Assembly: GCF_027887165.1 (NCBI RefSeq)
Contig: NC_077232.1
Location: 13,851,255-13,915,254, forward strand
Length of the DNA: 64,000 bases
DNA from: Monodelphis domestica
Taxonomy: Eukaryota > Chordata > Mammalia > Didelphimorphia > Didelphidae
Reading direction: 5' to 3'
In this document: positions 1 to 10,439 of the stretch, in pieces
Layout of the letters: each line of letters starts with the position of its first letter
How positions within the stretch are numbered: the stretch's first letter is position 1
Position numbers and translations under genes: made by a program
Notes under the pieces: model-generated
Databases searched by the model: none
The model's input: only the letters and a program-made list of their open reading frames with translations
What the model was told of the DNA's origin: nothing

Positions 1-964
1 TACTCCCTCCTCCCCCAATCTCAGCCTCGCTTCATGGGACTCCTCTTCTTCTCTTCTGCTCTTCTCAAGGCCTTCTTATATCTTTATTCTGTAATCTAAG
101 AAACCCAAAAGCTATCTGACTCAAAAGTAATCTCCATAACAGGGATTAAGAAAGAAGAGGAAGAGGAAAGGACTCACAGGTGAATTTGAGCCCTTACCTA
201 AATCCTGGGATTGGCTGCACTAGGTAACACAAAGTCTTCCAAGGACTATCAAGACACGATATTTTGACATGGTCATTTGTGAAAACCAGGAGGTCACAAA
301 GTGGCTCCTAGAAAAGATGGAAACACCACTGAACCCCCCCCCAGTGACTTTCCTCATTAACATCCCCTTATTATTGTAATTGTTATGATTATTATTCTTA
401 CTTAGCCTCAGGAAAAATAGATGAGACCAAAGTGCTTGTAGGAGTAATACCCATGTCCCATTTTATCTCCCCAGAATATCACCAAAAGTTTATAATTATA
501 GAATTTAACCTAAGGATTCTTATGTACCCACTTAGAGATGAACCTCTTTTCTAGGCACGAAACTTCTGGCAAATATGTGGTCAGAATTCCCCAACCTAAA
601 TCTGGGTCCTGTTGATTCTACCCTCTGACCTCACACTTAGAAACAATGGTTTCTTGACCATCTCCTTAGTCTTCGTTTCTATTGTTAGGATCTATGGAAA
701 TATATATGTTGAGAATGAAACTGGGTGCCATGTAAATATGAGACCATGAGGGTATAAAATAAAGCCAAGTCTCAGCCAAGGTGGAGCAGTTTTTCCTGAG
801 AAATATGTGCTGAGGGTTGAAAACCAAAGCTATGTCCCAATCATCATTCCACCAACACCATCCCACCTCCAAGACCCATTCCCCTGTGTGAGGCTGGCCC
901 ACCCTGCAGCAAAAGTCGCAGGTGACAATCTTTTGATTAACTTGGCCAAGAGGATTTCTGATAG
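1..964. other. No gene recognised (left edge)
   Basis: No exon, LTR boundary or known repeat could be supported here. There is a short C run near 336. The sequence ends at the 4-bp ATAG duplication that flanks the ERV-A provirus, so it is the left target flank of that insertion. Confidence 0.4.
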
Positions 965-968
965 ATAG

Positions 969-1520
969 TGTGATATTGAAATCACTTTTAAAAGACTGAT
1001 ATATATTAACTTAATTATATTAACTTATTAAAGTCACCAAGGAATTCACTTATGAAATTCCTAAATGAAACACTCAAGTCAGAATGGAGTTTTTTGGCAG
1101 TTTTATTACAATGGGAGTAAGGAGAGGGAGAGAAGGAAAGCAGGGGACAAGGAAAGAGGTTAACTCAACCTTCTGGCAGAGCCAGAGGGAGTTTAGGCCT
1201 TGGAAGGCCAAGGCAGGGGAGGGAATCAGTCCTTTCACTCACATGACCGATCTGAAGGAAAGCTGCCTGAGGGCCTCCTCCCTGCTTGAGCTCCTAGAAC
1301 AAACTGGTGCCTAGCCCTGTTCAGAGGAAGTGTGTGAACTCCAGAGTCTGTTCTCTTCTGGTGCCTCACACGTGGCAATGGTGGCTCAAGCTTGGCTTAG
1401 GACAGCCCAGGTGGGCAGTTATTTCTGATTTGTCATTGTCTAGCACATGCCCATGTAGTGTGGGTGTGCACAATTTTAGATGCTAGACCAAGCAAGAGGG
1501 AGGGGACTTAAAAAATCACA
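969..1520 (-). repeat. ERV-A 3' LTR
   Basis: 552 bp, bounded by the inverted ends TGTGAT and ATCACA. It is clearly homologous along its length to 9349-9897. On the minus strand an AATAAA lies near 1100, a likely polyadenylation signal. It abuts the ATAG duplication on the left and a polypurine tract on the right. Confidence 0.92.
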
Positions 1521-1530
1521 ATCCCCCCTG
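1521..1530 (-). promoter_or_regulatory. Polypurine tract of ERV-A
   Basis: On the minus strand a run of six G within CAGGGGGGAT sits directly before U3 of the 3' LTR, the position of the plus-strand primer in retroviruses. The same motif beside other LTRs here (17042, 41536) supports the call. Confidence 0.75.
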
Positions 1531-2940
1531 ATGATGATTGGGGGACTAGTCTCCCCAATTACTCACAAAACTTAAGCATCCTGCACCCCCAAAAATTCTA
1601 ACTGCAGGTGTATACAAAATTTTACCCTCTAAGAGGAAAACTACAATAGTTGTAGATAAGGGAAAATAGAGGAGAGAGAGAGACAGCAAAACCAATGTTG
1701 TGCTTGGCTCATTGACAAAAGGCATCTAGGGGGCAGTCCCCTTTGGCACAAGAGTGTACATTCAAAATAAATGTTCAATCAACCACACCTCAAGGTTCAT
1801 TCTGGCTCATCCTGGAGTGTAAGGGTTTAGGTATCTTTCTGCAAACAGTTCATTCTCTGGATTCAGTTAGTTAGCAAGCTTCTTCTCTGAATATCTATCT
1901 CAAACAAAATTTAAATCTTGGATTTTATGAAAATACAATCCCACCTGAAGAAAGTGTAGAAGAAAACACCCAGTACAGCTGAGGATGCAAGGTTTAGTCA
2001 TGGGGGTGCGTGAGTTAATTCAAAAGAAAGACAAAAACAAAAATGAAAACAAAAGAAAAAAAGAAAAAGGGAAAATTTTTTAGGGAAAAATTTTAACCCT
2101 TTACACACACATACACACACACACACATACACATACACACACATATAGATATACTTATTTTAAGAAGAATTCAAAATCAGTATCAAAATATCAAAATTCT
2201 ATATATACAAAATTTTGAGAAAGCAGGAATAAATTTCTCACGAGCCCCTGTATTAGTGTCCAGTTAAGTAATTTCTAATCCCACAAGTCTGTAGGACAGA
2301 ATGCAGTAATATTTCACTTACCCATTTGCAACCAAGGCTGCAGGAAGTTGCCATACTATACGAGAGAGAAAAGGACCAGATTTTTATTTTAATAGGGAAG
2401 GGTCATTCCCTGCTCTGATTTTACCTTCATTCTCAGGGATAGATGGAGCTAGGATGATAGCCAACCTTTGGTACTTGTCTGTAAGTATTTTCACAAAGAG
2501 TGTGGATCCAAGGAAGGCCTACATCTTAACGTATGTCAAGTGTCGCAACCTCAAGCCTCATGCTCGGTTCAAGGCCTTAGTATTGGCTTAGAAGTGCATC
2601 AATCCTACCTGGACTGGTTTTTGATTTGTAGACCTGTGAGCTCTTTTGGCATTATTCAGGTTATCTCTGTGCTCCTTTATGATCCTGTTTCCTAGAATCA
2701 GACACAAACATTAATCACAGTCCCATAACAATTATCAATAAATGGCAGGTTCCAACAGTCTAAAGCTGTTTGGGTATGTATTATTAATATAGCAAGTATA
2801 TATATTTAAACTAATATTATTGTAGAATAAAAATTAATATTGATTGTATGTACCTTGAGTACATAGAAATGAGAAAAGGGAAAAATAAAATATTTTAATA
2901 AAAAAATAAAATAAAGGAAAAAAAGAAAAGGAAAAAATAA
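1531..2940 (-). other. ERV-A 3' internal region, no env recognised
   Basis: About 1.4 kb between the end of integrase and the polypurine tract. No surface or transmembrane envelope motif is seen in either strand. A CA-rich microsatellite lies at about 2103-2150. Stretches of it, such as GGGGGCAGTCCCCTTTGGCA near 1729, recur at 17245, 19127, 41735, 45602 and 57738, always next to related LTRs, so it is a shared non-coding 3' block of this ERV group rather than unique sequence. Confidence 0.7.
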
Positions 2941-2949
2941 ATTCAGGAA

Positions 2950-4225
2950 TTCAATGTGTTAAAAACAAAACAACACAACATCCACTCATCAATGGGTAAT
3001 TATCTCCAATGCATGTATAGGATATAGTCAATCAGACTCAATAGAAGATGCTCTCTTTACATGTGAGCAATGAATCCAAGAGTAATTTTCTCCAACCTTT
3101 ATAGATGTTGGAGTAGTTAACAATATTTGTAATGGTTCTTCCCAGGAAGGCTGAGTTGCTCCCATATGCTGGGAAGTTCTTTGTATATACATTGTTTCCT
3201 GGGTTCAGGTCGTGAAGTGAGAAGTCTAGCTGTTCAGCTTGTACTGCAGCTCTGGATTCATGTAGTTCATGTAGTTTGTGCCATAATTCCTATATATAGG
3301 AAGCAATAGTAGTATCTCCCCCTAATAGCAATGTATATGCCAGGGAGAAAGGCTTAGCCTGTATAGGAAGATGTCCAAAAATCATCTAAAATGGTGAGAT
3401 ATGTAAATCTTCTCTAGGCCTGCTTCTAAGATAAAATAGGGCCAGAGGGAGAATTTCAGGCCATTTTAAATGGGTCTCAGTGCATAATTTGCCAATCATA
3501 GTTTTAAGTTCTTTATTCATCCTTTCAACTTGGCCTTATCTCTGGGGATGATATGGAACATGGAATTTTGGAGTTATCCCCAAGCAAGAATATATCTGAT
3601 TTAGAACAGAATCAGTAAAATGACTTTCCCTATAGGAATCAATATGTGTCCTGGCAGGCCAAAGCAAGGAATAATTTCTTTTAAAAGCATGTTAGCAAAA
3701 AAAAAGCTGCTGTGGCTCAGGTATAGGAAATGCTTCTAGCCATCTGGTCAGTTGGTCTACTATGATCAGACAAAATTTATTTTGTCTAGCCTTTGGCATT
3801 GTTATAAAATCTATCTGCAGGTGCTCAAAAGGCGTGTAAGCCAGAGGACGTCCACCAAAGGCTTTTCAACGAAAGGCATGTTGGTTATATGCCTGGCAGG
3901 TAGAGCAGACTGAACACACTTTAGAGGCTATGGTAGTTATACCAGGCGCTATCCATACTCTCTTAACAGAGTCCACGATGCCCTGGGTACCAAAGTGGCC
4001 ATTATTATGAACAGATTGGCAAATTTGGTGACAGAAACTTCTAGGGAGCAGGGGTTTTCCTTCAGATGACACCCATACTCCATTGATTTGTTTTGCTTTG
4101 ATTTTTTGTTTCCATTTTTTCACTTCCTTTTCATTATAGGAAAGTGATAAATTTACGTCATCAGTGGTTGTTAATGTTAAAAGTAATTCAGGCCCTTCTA
4201 TGGCTGTTAGCTTTGCAGCAGCATC
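2950..4225 (-). pseudogene. ERV-A pol: integrase (broken)
   Basis: Minus-strand integrase remains. The zinc-binding part (about 3880-4060) shows a His pair (CHQICQSVHNNGHFG) and a CSVCSTC cysteine pair. The catalytic core begins with FEHLQIDFITMP near 3810 and VDQLTRWLEAFP near 3760; the region of the second Asp, after FGLPGH, is lost to a frameshift. Further stops follow. The C-terminal domain is recognisable near 3060-3160 (LLTTPTSIKV, then WIHCSHVK). No single frame spans it. In life it would insert viral DNA into the host genome; here it is dead. Confidence 0.85.
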
Positions 4226-4228
4226 TGC

Positions 4229-5065
4229 TCAGTCATTTCCCCTAGAGACAGGGTCGGTGCCACCCATATGGGTAGAGCAATGAACTACAGCTAGGGCTTC
4301 AGGCAGCTGAAGAACAGAAAGAACTTCATTAATAATTTCAGCATTAGCTATGGATTTTCCAGCTGAGGTTAAAAATCCTCTCTGCAGCCATAGCATCCCA
4401 ACTGAGTGACAAATGCCAAAAGCATATCTAGCATCCATATAAATTGTTGCCTTTTTACCCTTGGCAATTATACAGGCATGTTTCAGAGCTATGAGTTCTG
4501 CACCTTTTGCAATTATGCTAGAGGGCAGTGAATCTGACCATTCAGTGGCAAATTCTGTGACTAAAGCAGCTCCAGTGTAGCATATGCCATCCCTCATAAA
4601 AGAAGAACCATCAGTTAATAAGACCATGTCTGAGATTTTTAAGGGAGTGTCCAAGAGATCATCCTGAGGCTTTTCTGCCATGGACACTAGTGTTTCACAA
4701 CTGTGTAATGGTTCTCCTGAAGTTGGTAAATCTGGAAGCAAGGTGACAGGGTTAAAGGTTGTACAGAATTTTAGAATATTTTCATTATTTAGGAAGGTTA
4801 TTTCATACCTTGAAATTCGCTGATCAGAAAATGCCTGTGTTCTCTGTCTTAGCAACAATGCTTCTGCCTCATGTGGGCACATAATTGTTAATGGGCATCC
4901 TAATACTAATACAATGGTTTTTGTAGCTAATAAAGCTGTAGCAGTCACACCTCTAAGACATGGTGGTGCTCCTGAAGCTATCAGATCCAGCTGGACTGAA
5001 TAATAGGCAACTGGGTGCTGAGAAGGCCCCAAAGTCTGAGTTAAAACACCTGAAGCTACTCCTCT
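4229..5065 (-). pseudogene. ERV-A pol: RT connection and RNase H (broken)
   Basis: A 267-residue open stretch on the minus strand. After the connection domain, RNase H is clear: TDGSS (first Asp), AELIALKHA (Glu), YMDARYAFG (second Asp) and a C-terminal VHCSTHMGGTDPVSRGND. In-frame TGA codons separate it from the RT fingers/palm upstream (near 5063) and from integrase downstream (near 4231). RNase H degrades the RNA strand during reverse transcription. The acidic residues remain, but the polyprotein is interrupted. Confidence 0.88.
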
Positions 5066-6115
5066 TCACTCATGTACATACAAAGTTATTGGCTTGTTGT
5101 AATCTGGGATGCCTAGATCAAGGGAAGACAGGATAGCCTGTTTTAGGTCTGACAGAGCTGACAGGTGTTCTGTCTCTAGTTTAACTGGTTCAGGGACTGA
5201 ATCTCTTGTTAGTGCTATAAGGGGCTTGGTAATTTCCCCATAGCAAGGGATCCATTGTCTGAAAAACCCTGTTACTCCCAGAATTGCTCTTAACTGTTTC
5301 TTAGTGGTAGGAGCATTCAATTTTTGAATATTTTCAATTTTCTTAGGAGAAATAGAATGGGCACCAGCTGTCAGAATGAAGCCCAAATATTCTACTTTGG
5401 GGAGACACCACTGAACTTTATCCTTCGAGATCTTATGCCTTCTTTTGTGAAATTCCAAAAGAAGGTGTTTACTATCTTGCTGACATGCGTCTGCATCTGT
5501 GGAAGCCAAGAGTAGATCATCTACGTATTTTATTAATTTGCTGTTTTTAAATTTTATATTATCTGTGTCTTGGCTCAAAATTTGTGCAAATAAGCTCGAG
5601 CTCTATACATAACCTTGTGGCAAATAGGTCCAGGAAAAATTGGAGCCATTCCAGGTGAAAGCAAAAATATGCCTGGAATTCTCATGTATGGGTATGGAGA
5701 AGAAGGCTGAGCACAAGTGCACTACTGTAAAGTATGTATCTGTGCTAGCAATAGAGGAAATAACAGTATTGATTTTGGAAACCACGGAGCATCTCTTTAT
5801 AATGTGATTGTTCACAGCCCTCAAATCCTAACAAATCTATAGAGGTTCTTGCCATTGGGCCCCCTTTTTGGTTTTTTAACGGGCAGGATGGGCGTGTTGT
5901 ATTCAGATTTACAAGGGAATAGTATTCCCTGGTCAATTAATGAGTTTATTATTGGGGTAATGCCCTCTGTTGCCTCCTTGGGGAGAGGATACTGAGGAAT
6001 GGAAGGAGGTGGGATCGATTTAGTTTTTATTTGCACAGGAACAGCTGATTTAAGTAATCCTACATCAGTAGAAATTGTGGACCAAAGTGACTCCCGTTTA
6101 TCTGTATGTATTTCA
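5066..6115 (-). pseudogene. ERV-A pol: reverse transcriptase (broken)
   Basis: RT of gammaretroviral type on the minus strand. The N-terminal part (NTPILPVKKP) is at about 5870-5900 and the palm has the catalytic KYVDDLLLAS near 5500-5540. The other catalytic Asp is lost: the motif reads FTVVHLCSAFF (about 5700-5740), with His where Asp is expected. A TAG follows LPQGYV at about 5605, and a frameshift lies near 5820. The enzyme would copy viral RNA into DNA; the missing Asp and the stops mean it cannot. Confidence 0.92.
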
Positions 6116-6189
6116 AAGGTGTGAGGCTCTTTTGTCTCTTGGCTCTCTGAGAGAAGTACAGGGAGTAAATTTAAGGATTCCTCAGGCAT

Positions 6190-6540
6190 TTCTAAGGACA
6201 TAGAGCCATCTGGGGTGCACATTATTGTGGCTTGTAATTTGCATAATAAATCTCTCCCCAGTAAGTTTGTGGGGGGTCCAGGCATTTGAAGAAAAGAATG
6301 TTCAATAGTTAGGGGTCCCATGCATACCATGCAAGGAGAAAGTTTTGGGATCTTTAACTGTGTTCCTGATACACCTACTACATTTAGGGAGCCAATAGAA
6401 TCACATTTTCCATCTGGTTTGCTTATGAAAACTGACCTAGATGCTCAAGTGTCCAAAAGACAGTCATAGTATGAATTTCCCACCTTTAAAGTAACATGAG
6501 GTTCCTTACTATTTGGGGGGGGTGATGTATAGGGATTATT
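6190..6540 (-). pseudogene. ERV-A pro: protease (broken)
   Basis: Minus-strand retroviral aspartic protease. The end of the family fold, LLGRDLL, is at about 6240-6275. The active-site motif near 6440-6460 reads LLDT-stop-ASRSVF: the Gly of the Asp-Thr-Gly triad is a TGA codon. This lies in the frame that runs on into RT, as in gammaretroviral gag-pro-pol. The protease would mature Gag and Pol; this copy cannot. Confidence 0.82.
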
Positions 6541-6728
6541 GGCATTAAAATGTCAGGATCTGGAAAGTCAAAGGTTTCATTCTTTGATTCCAAGGCCTTC
6601 ATCCCTCCTTCACATCTTCATAAAGATGCTTAGGCAGTTTTTTGGGATCCTCCACGTTGTTGGGGGTATTCACCCTGAGTGTAGCATGGTCAAGCTCCAT
6701 TTCTTATATATTCTTGTTGGGCATTGTG

Positions 6729-7085
6729 TTAGGTATTACCATTTTCTGCATTTGGAGCACTGTCATGATTTTGATTGGCATTATGGTACCTATAGTTATT
6801 ATTCCTAAAGTTGTTATTATTTCTTTTTTCCCATAGCCAGCTCCTATAGACCATCATTTCATGGCCTCTCTTCCCACAGAAAGAGCATATTAAAGAGTAT
6901 GTTAATGATTTATCTGTGGATTCCTGCAAAGGGGCTATGGTCTCTCCCTTATTTTTCAATTGTTCCTGTATCCTTTCAATTTCTTTCATTAATTCATTCA
7001 CTGACTTATTGTGAGTCTCAGGTCTTTTTGCATGACCTTTACAGACATAGGTTGCTACTTTCCTCAGTTCTTTGAGGTCCAAAGA
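6729..7085 (-). pseudogene. ERV-A gag: nucleocapsid and end of capsid
   Basis: Minus-strand open stretch of 117 residues. It starts in the end of capsid (DLKELRKVA), has a Lys/Glu-rich helical part (about 6930-7010) and then a zinc knuckle, CSFCGKRGHE, whose final Cys is replaced (MMVYRSW follows). An Asn/Arg-rich tail follows (NNNNFRNNNYRY), typical of RNA-binding nucleocapsid. The same segment occurs in ERV-B at 42860-43830, split by an insertion. Confidence 0.85.
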
Positions 7086-7099
7086 GTCCCAATTAGGAC

Positions 7100-7730
7100 A
7101 GCTAGTCCTTTACCACTGAACAACAATTCTTAATGAATTGCCTGCGTATATGTTTAATATCCCTTACTCTGGTCAGATCACAGTCTGTATACGTATTTCC
7201 TACATTATGAAGTCTTTCCATAAAGTGGGAGGGGGTATCATCAATTTCCTGTCAGAACAGTTCAAATTTTTCCCATGTTTCAGGTCTATCAGAGCAATCT
7301 CTCATGGCCTTCAATAATGCTTATATGGCCAGGGCTAGTTTTGTGTGATCTTGTGCAACATTGGGGTTCCAGTGTGGATCTACAGTTGGCAAATGGTGTG
7401 CTCCTTTACCTCTTTTCTGATTAGCTAGAAAGATGGCATTATTTTTCTCTCTCTTTGTCAGAAATGTATCTAACAAATTTTCCACATCCAACCAAGAGGG
7501 GTCTAAGGTTCTGAATATATTCTCTAATTTTTCTATAATTAATATTGATTCTGCCTCAAATGACGGAACATTTTGCTTGAATTTTTCTAAATCTTGAGGT
7601 TTAAAAGGTGTATAGAGTCCTACAGACACCAAGTTCTCATCTTTATTAAAGGTGGGTACTTCCCTTAATGGCAATAATCTATCTAAATTATATAGTGTTC
7701 CTGTCAAGGCTACTTGCTCCATTTTCAATG
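7100..7730 (-). pseudogene. ERV-A gag: capsid (broken)
   Basis: Minus strand. The capsid opens with LPLREVPTFN near 7640-7670, followed by FKPQDLEKFKQNVPSF and LDPSWLDVENLLDTFL, the layout of gammaretroviral capsid (Pro-Leu-Arg start, Phe/Asp-Leu helix, Trp-Asp-Val helix). The frame breaks near 7320, and the part containing the major homology region (7100-7320) is in other frames. Capsid would form the viral core. ERV-B carries a parallel copy at 42230-42900. Confidence 0.87.
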
Positions 7731-8046
7731 GGGTGGGTAGGAGAAGGGAAAGGGTTGGGATGGTTGAAGGTGTGTGGGGTAGTCGGGGCAAGGGAGTTGG
7801 GGATGGAAACATGAGTGGGGGGAGTGGCTGAGGGGACAGGGAAGGAGGTATGGGCAGGAGTAGGTTGGTTAATAGTGGGAGGGGCAGGGGAAGAAGAGGG
7901 TTGGTTAGGAGTGAGAGGATCTGTTTGGTCAGGAGTGGCAGGGGCAGGCAGAGAAGAGTGTTGGTTAGGAGTGGGAGGGGCTATTTGAGAACTAGGAGCC
8001 AAATTTCATGGGGCAGGATGGGACAGGGAATCTGATAAAGATGGAG
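7688..8046 (-). pseudogene. ERV-A gag: proline-rich linker
   Basis: Minus-strand open stretch dominated by Pro, Ser, Thr and Asn with repeated TPNQ/PTPNQ-like units, lying between the membrane/matrix part and capsid, where gammaretroviruses carry the p12 region. The DNA consists of near-tandem purine-rich units (plus strand GGTTGGTTAGGAGTGGGAGG-like, 7860-7985). ERV-B has a comparable Pro-rich stretch at about 40540-40680 and 42005-42220. Confidence 0.7.
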
Positions 8047-8496
8047 AGATAAATCACTCCTATTACAGGATGCCCTTAAGTCTCTTGTAATGCTTTGTAT
8101 AGAAGCTATGAGCTCCCCCCATCTTTCCTCCATAAGCTCAAACCAAGTATTGTGTTCCGCAGATTGTTGATTAATAAAAGGAACACTTGTTTGGTTTGGT
8201 TGGGAAGCTCATTCTTGAGAGGGAGACTGACATAATCCTATTTGTGTCTCTATCTTATGTAAGGTATTTTCCAGGACTCTCTTAGAGGAAATTAGATATA
8301 TTATTACAACTCCATCAATGACAATCCCAAGGAAGAGGAGTGCAGCAACCACGTATAGCCATAAAGTCTCTGAGAAGAGCCATCCTAGAGAAACACCTAT
8401 TAGTAAATTCATAAATTTGGTTATGGAGCTTACAAGCCAATTCTTAAATACATCATGTACTGGCTGCATCTCCACCCTTTTTTTTTTTTTAGTCAA
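8047..8496 (-). pseudogene. ERV-A gag N-terminus with two hydrophobic helices
   Basis: Minus-strand frame upstream of the proline-rich linker. From the N-terminus: a short polar start (MQPVHDVFKNWLVSS), a first hydrophobic helix (MNLLIGVSLGWLF), a second (LWLYVVAALLFLGIV...IIYLI), then a basic/heptad-like stretch (SSKRVLENTLHKIETQI). After one in-frame TGA (about 8210) the same frame continues into a matrix-like helix (WFELMEERWGELIASI). The ERV-B copy at 40100-40524 aligns across all of these parts, which makes the reading frame credible. Gammaretroviral Gag normally starts with a myristoylated matrix, so this start is unusual. Function is inferred only: probably membrane anchoring of Gag. 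An alternative is a glyco-Gag-like leader. Confidence 0.7.
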
Positions 8497-9027
8497 TTAT
8501 TAAGTCGCTGGTAACTTTTTCCTCTTGTCAGTAGGTGACTCTCCTTACTGCCTACTGCCAAGGGTCTATTCTGTTGTAAGTTCTCCTTTCTTTTCTCTTA
8601 GGTTAGGGTTTTTAAAGGTCTGGGAGGGGTCACAAGTAAAAGAGGAGGCAAGACAAAGCCCTATGCCTGAAGGCAGAGGCTTTTTTGAAAAGGACTTTTT
8701 TGGGAGAGATTACAAGTGAAAAGACTGTAAACAAAGGGTAGAGCTAGAACTCCATTTCAAAAGCGCTTATGCGAGAGGTCCCAGCAATCTTTCTTTAGCC
8801 CTCAGGCTAAAACTGCTAGGACTATGTGCTATTCTCCTTGAGCAAAGCCCACTTAAATTTTTAAAACTAGAGAGGCCAGGAAACAGGAAAATGAGCTTTA
8901 AGTTGGGTCACTAGCTGTACTCAGCTGTTTTTGTTCTGAGAGATCGAAGCAAGGGCTCCATTTTCCAGAGTTTCCTCTGCTAACCAATAAGGGTCAGCTA
9001 ATTAGATTTAGCTATCTATCTAGCTAT

Positions 9028-9127
9028 CAGAGTCACACAACTGAGAAGTATCTGAGGTCAGATTTGAACCTAGGACCTTCCATCTCAAGGCCTGGCTCTC
9101 AATCCACTTAGCCACCCAGTTGCCCCA
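9028..9127 (-). repeat. tRNA-derived marsupial SINE fragment
   Basis: Shows the reverse of the SINE head: GATTTGAACC (B box complement) and the end GCCACCCAGTTGCCCC. It matches the heads of the full copies at 33120-33322 and 38461-38666. The tail half is missing. It lies in the leader of ERV-A. Confidence 0.75.
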
Positions 9128-9328
9128 TAAGATTAAAAGGAAAAAACAAACTGCTGATTCCAATTTAACATAAGGAGAAAAGTGAAGAGAGAAAAATTGT
9201 TTTATACACACACTTTCTAGCAGCTGTGTCTTTAAGCTGAGTTAGCTGTTAAAAAGGACTGACTTAGTGAGGGGAAAGTAGAGTGAAAGGCAAGAAAGTT
9301 CAGGAAATTTATTGAGGGGACTTGTTAA

Positions 9329-9346
9329 ACTTTCATGGTCAGCCAA
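9329..9346 (-). promoter_or_regulatory. Putative primer-binding site of ERV-A
   Basis: Directly downstream of the 5' LTR on the minus strand is GTTTGGCTGACCATGAAAG. A TGG start is expected for a site pairing with a tRNA CCA end. ERV-B has TTTGGCTGACTGC in the same place (39727 on). I cannot match it to a standard retroviral primer tRNA. Confidence 0.45.
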
Positions 9347-9348
9347 AC

Positions 9349-9897
9349 TGTGATATTGAAATCACTTTCAAAAGGCAGATATATATTAATTTAAGGTCGC
9401 CAAGGAATTCACTTATGAAATTCCTAAATGAAACACTCAAGTCAGAATGGAGTTTTATGGCAGTCTAATAACAATGGGAGTAAGAAAGAAGAAGAGGGAG
9501 AGAAGGAAAGCAGGAGACAAGGAAAGAGGTTAATTCAACCTTCTGGCAGAGCCAGAGGGAGTTTAGGCCTTGGAAGGCCAAGGCAGGGGAGGGAATCAGT
9601 CCTTTCACTCACGTGACTAATCTGAGGAAAGCTGCCTGTGGGCCTCCTCCCTGCTCAAGCTCCTAGAACAAACTGGTGCCTAGCCCTGTCCACAGGAAGT
9701 GTGTGAACTTCATGTTCTTTACCTCTCTTCCTGCACCTCACACATGGCAATGGTGGCTCAAGCTTGGCTTAGGACAGCCCAGGTGGGCAGTTAGTTATTT
9801 CTGATTTGTCATTGTCTAGCACATGCCCATGTAGGGTGGGTGTGCACAATTTTTAGGTGCTAGACCAAGCAAGATGTAGGAGATTTAAAAAATCACA
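9349..9897 (-). repeat. ERV-A 5' LTR
   Basis: 549 bp, ends TGTGAT and ATCACA, homologous to 969-1520. The right flank carries the ATAG target duplication. Differences from the other LTR include an insertion of AAGAAAGAAG-type purines near 9484 and deletion of one AT-rich unit near 9395. Confidence 0.92.
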
Positions 9898-9901
9898 ATA
9901 G

Positions 9902-10439
9902 ATAACTGACAGATGGTCTCTGTACCTCAGGGAAAACAGTTCATTCCAAAGCAGATTATCAACCAAGGATTCACTAATCTCCACCAGTTTATGACAACCA
10001 AGGAAAAATCTGTCAGAGAAAAACCTCCTTCCAACTCAATGGAAACAGGGCAATAAGTTAATGATAGTTAATTCCAATACAACCCCCCCCCCCCAATTCT
10101 TCTCTCCTCAGAATCCTCTCCCAGGGATTTTATCCATATTCTCCTCTTTTTCTCTTAAAGATAATTCATAAAAGTCACTCTATCCCTTACCTACATTCCT
10201 ACGTTCCCTGAACCACCTGGGGATCCCTTTTACTTTCGTTTAAAAATCTTTTGATTTATATAACATTTTTAAATTCAACTACTGGCAGTTTTTTCTTTCA
10301 ATTAAAAAAATCATTTTAATAGTAATTTATATTTTTTAACATAAAACCTCTACCTTTCTAAATTCCCTCATTTAACCATTGAAAGAGGAAGTGATAGAAT
10401 ACACATTTTATGTGTCAAGGGTAGCAAAAGATTTTTATT
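9902..10439. other. No gene recognised
   Basis: AT-rich sequence with a C run at about 10082-10094. It is the right flank of ERV-A, leading into sequence related to V2R intron 1. No feature supported. Confidence 0.4.

Larger units (their letters stand above)
8500..9346 (-). other. ERV-A 5' leader
   Basis: Untranslated leader between the 5' LTR and gag on the minus strand, with no long frame. It contains a SINE fragment at 9028-9127. Packaging and splice signals are expected here but none can be pinned down. Confidence 0.55.
969..9897 (-). mobile_element. ERV-A: near-complete decayed gammaretrovirus-like provirus
   Basis: A full provirus on the minus strand. The two LTRs (969-1520 and 9349-9897) both run TGTGAT...ATCACA, and the whole is flanked by a 4-bp duplication ATAG at 965-968 and 9898-9901, the size usual for gammaretroviruses. 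Reading minus from right to left: 5' LTR, leader with a SINE fragment, gag (hydrophobic N-terminus, proline-rich stretch, capsid, one CCHC knuckle), protease, reverse transcriptase, RNase H, integrase, then about 1.4 kb without a recognisable env, a polypurine tract and the 3' LTR. Many in-frame stops and frameshifts are present, and the LTRs differ by many substitutions and small indels, so the insertion is old and not functional. Confidence 0.93.

Noticed and set aside
2103..2155. CRISPR-like or regulatory repeat array
   Set aside because: It is an imperfect CA microsatellite in a eukaryotic ERV; no spacer structure.
4229..8212. Repeated in-frame TGA stops in ERV-A (in protease, RT, RNase H end and gag start), suggesting readthrough or recoding
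   Set aside because: TAG, TAA and frameshifts are also present and the catalytic Asp of RT is lost, so ordinary decay explains them.
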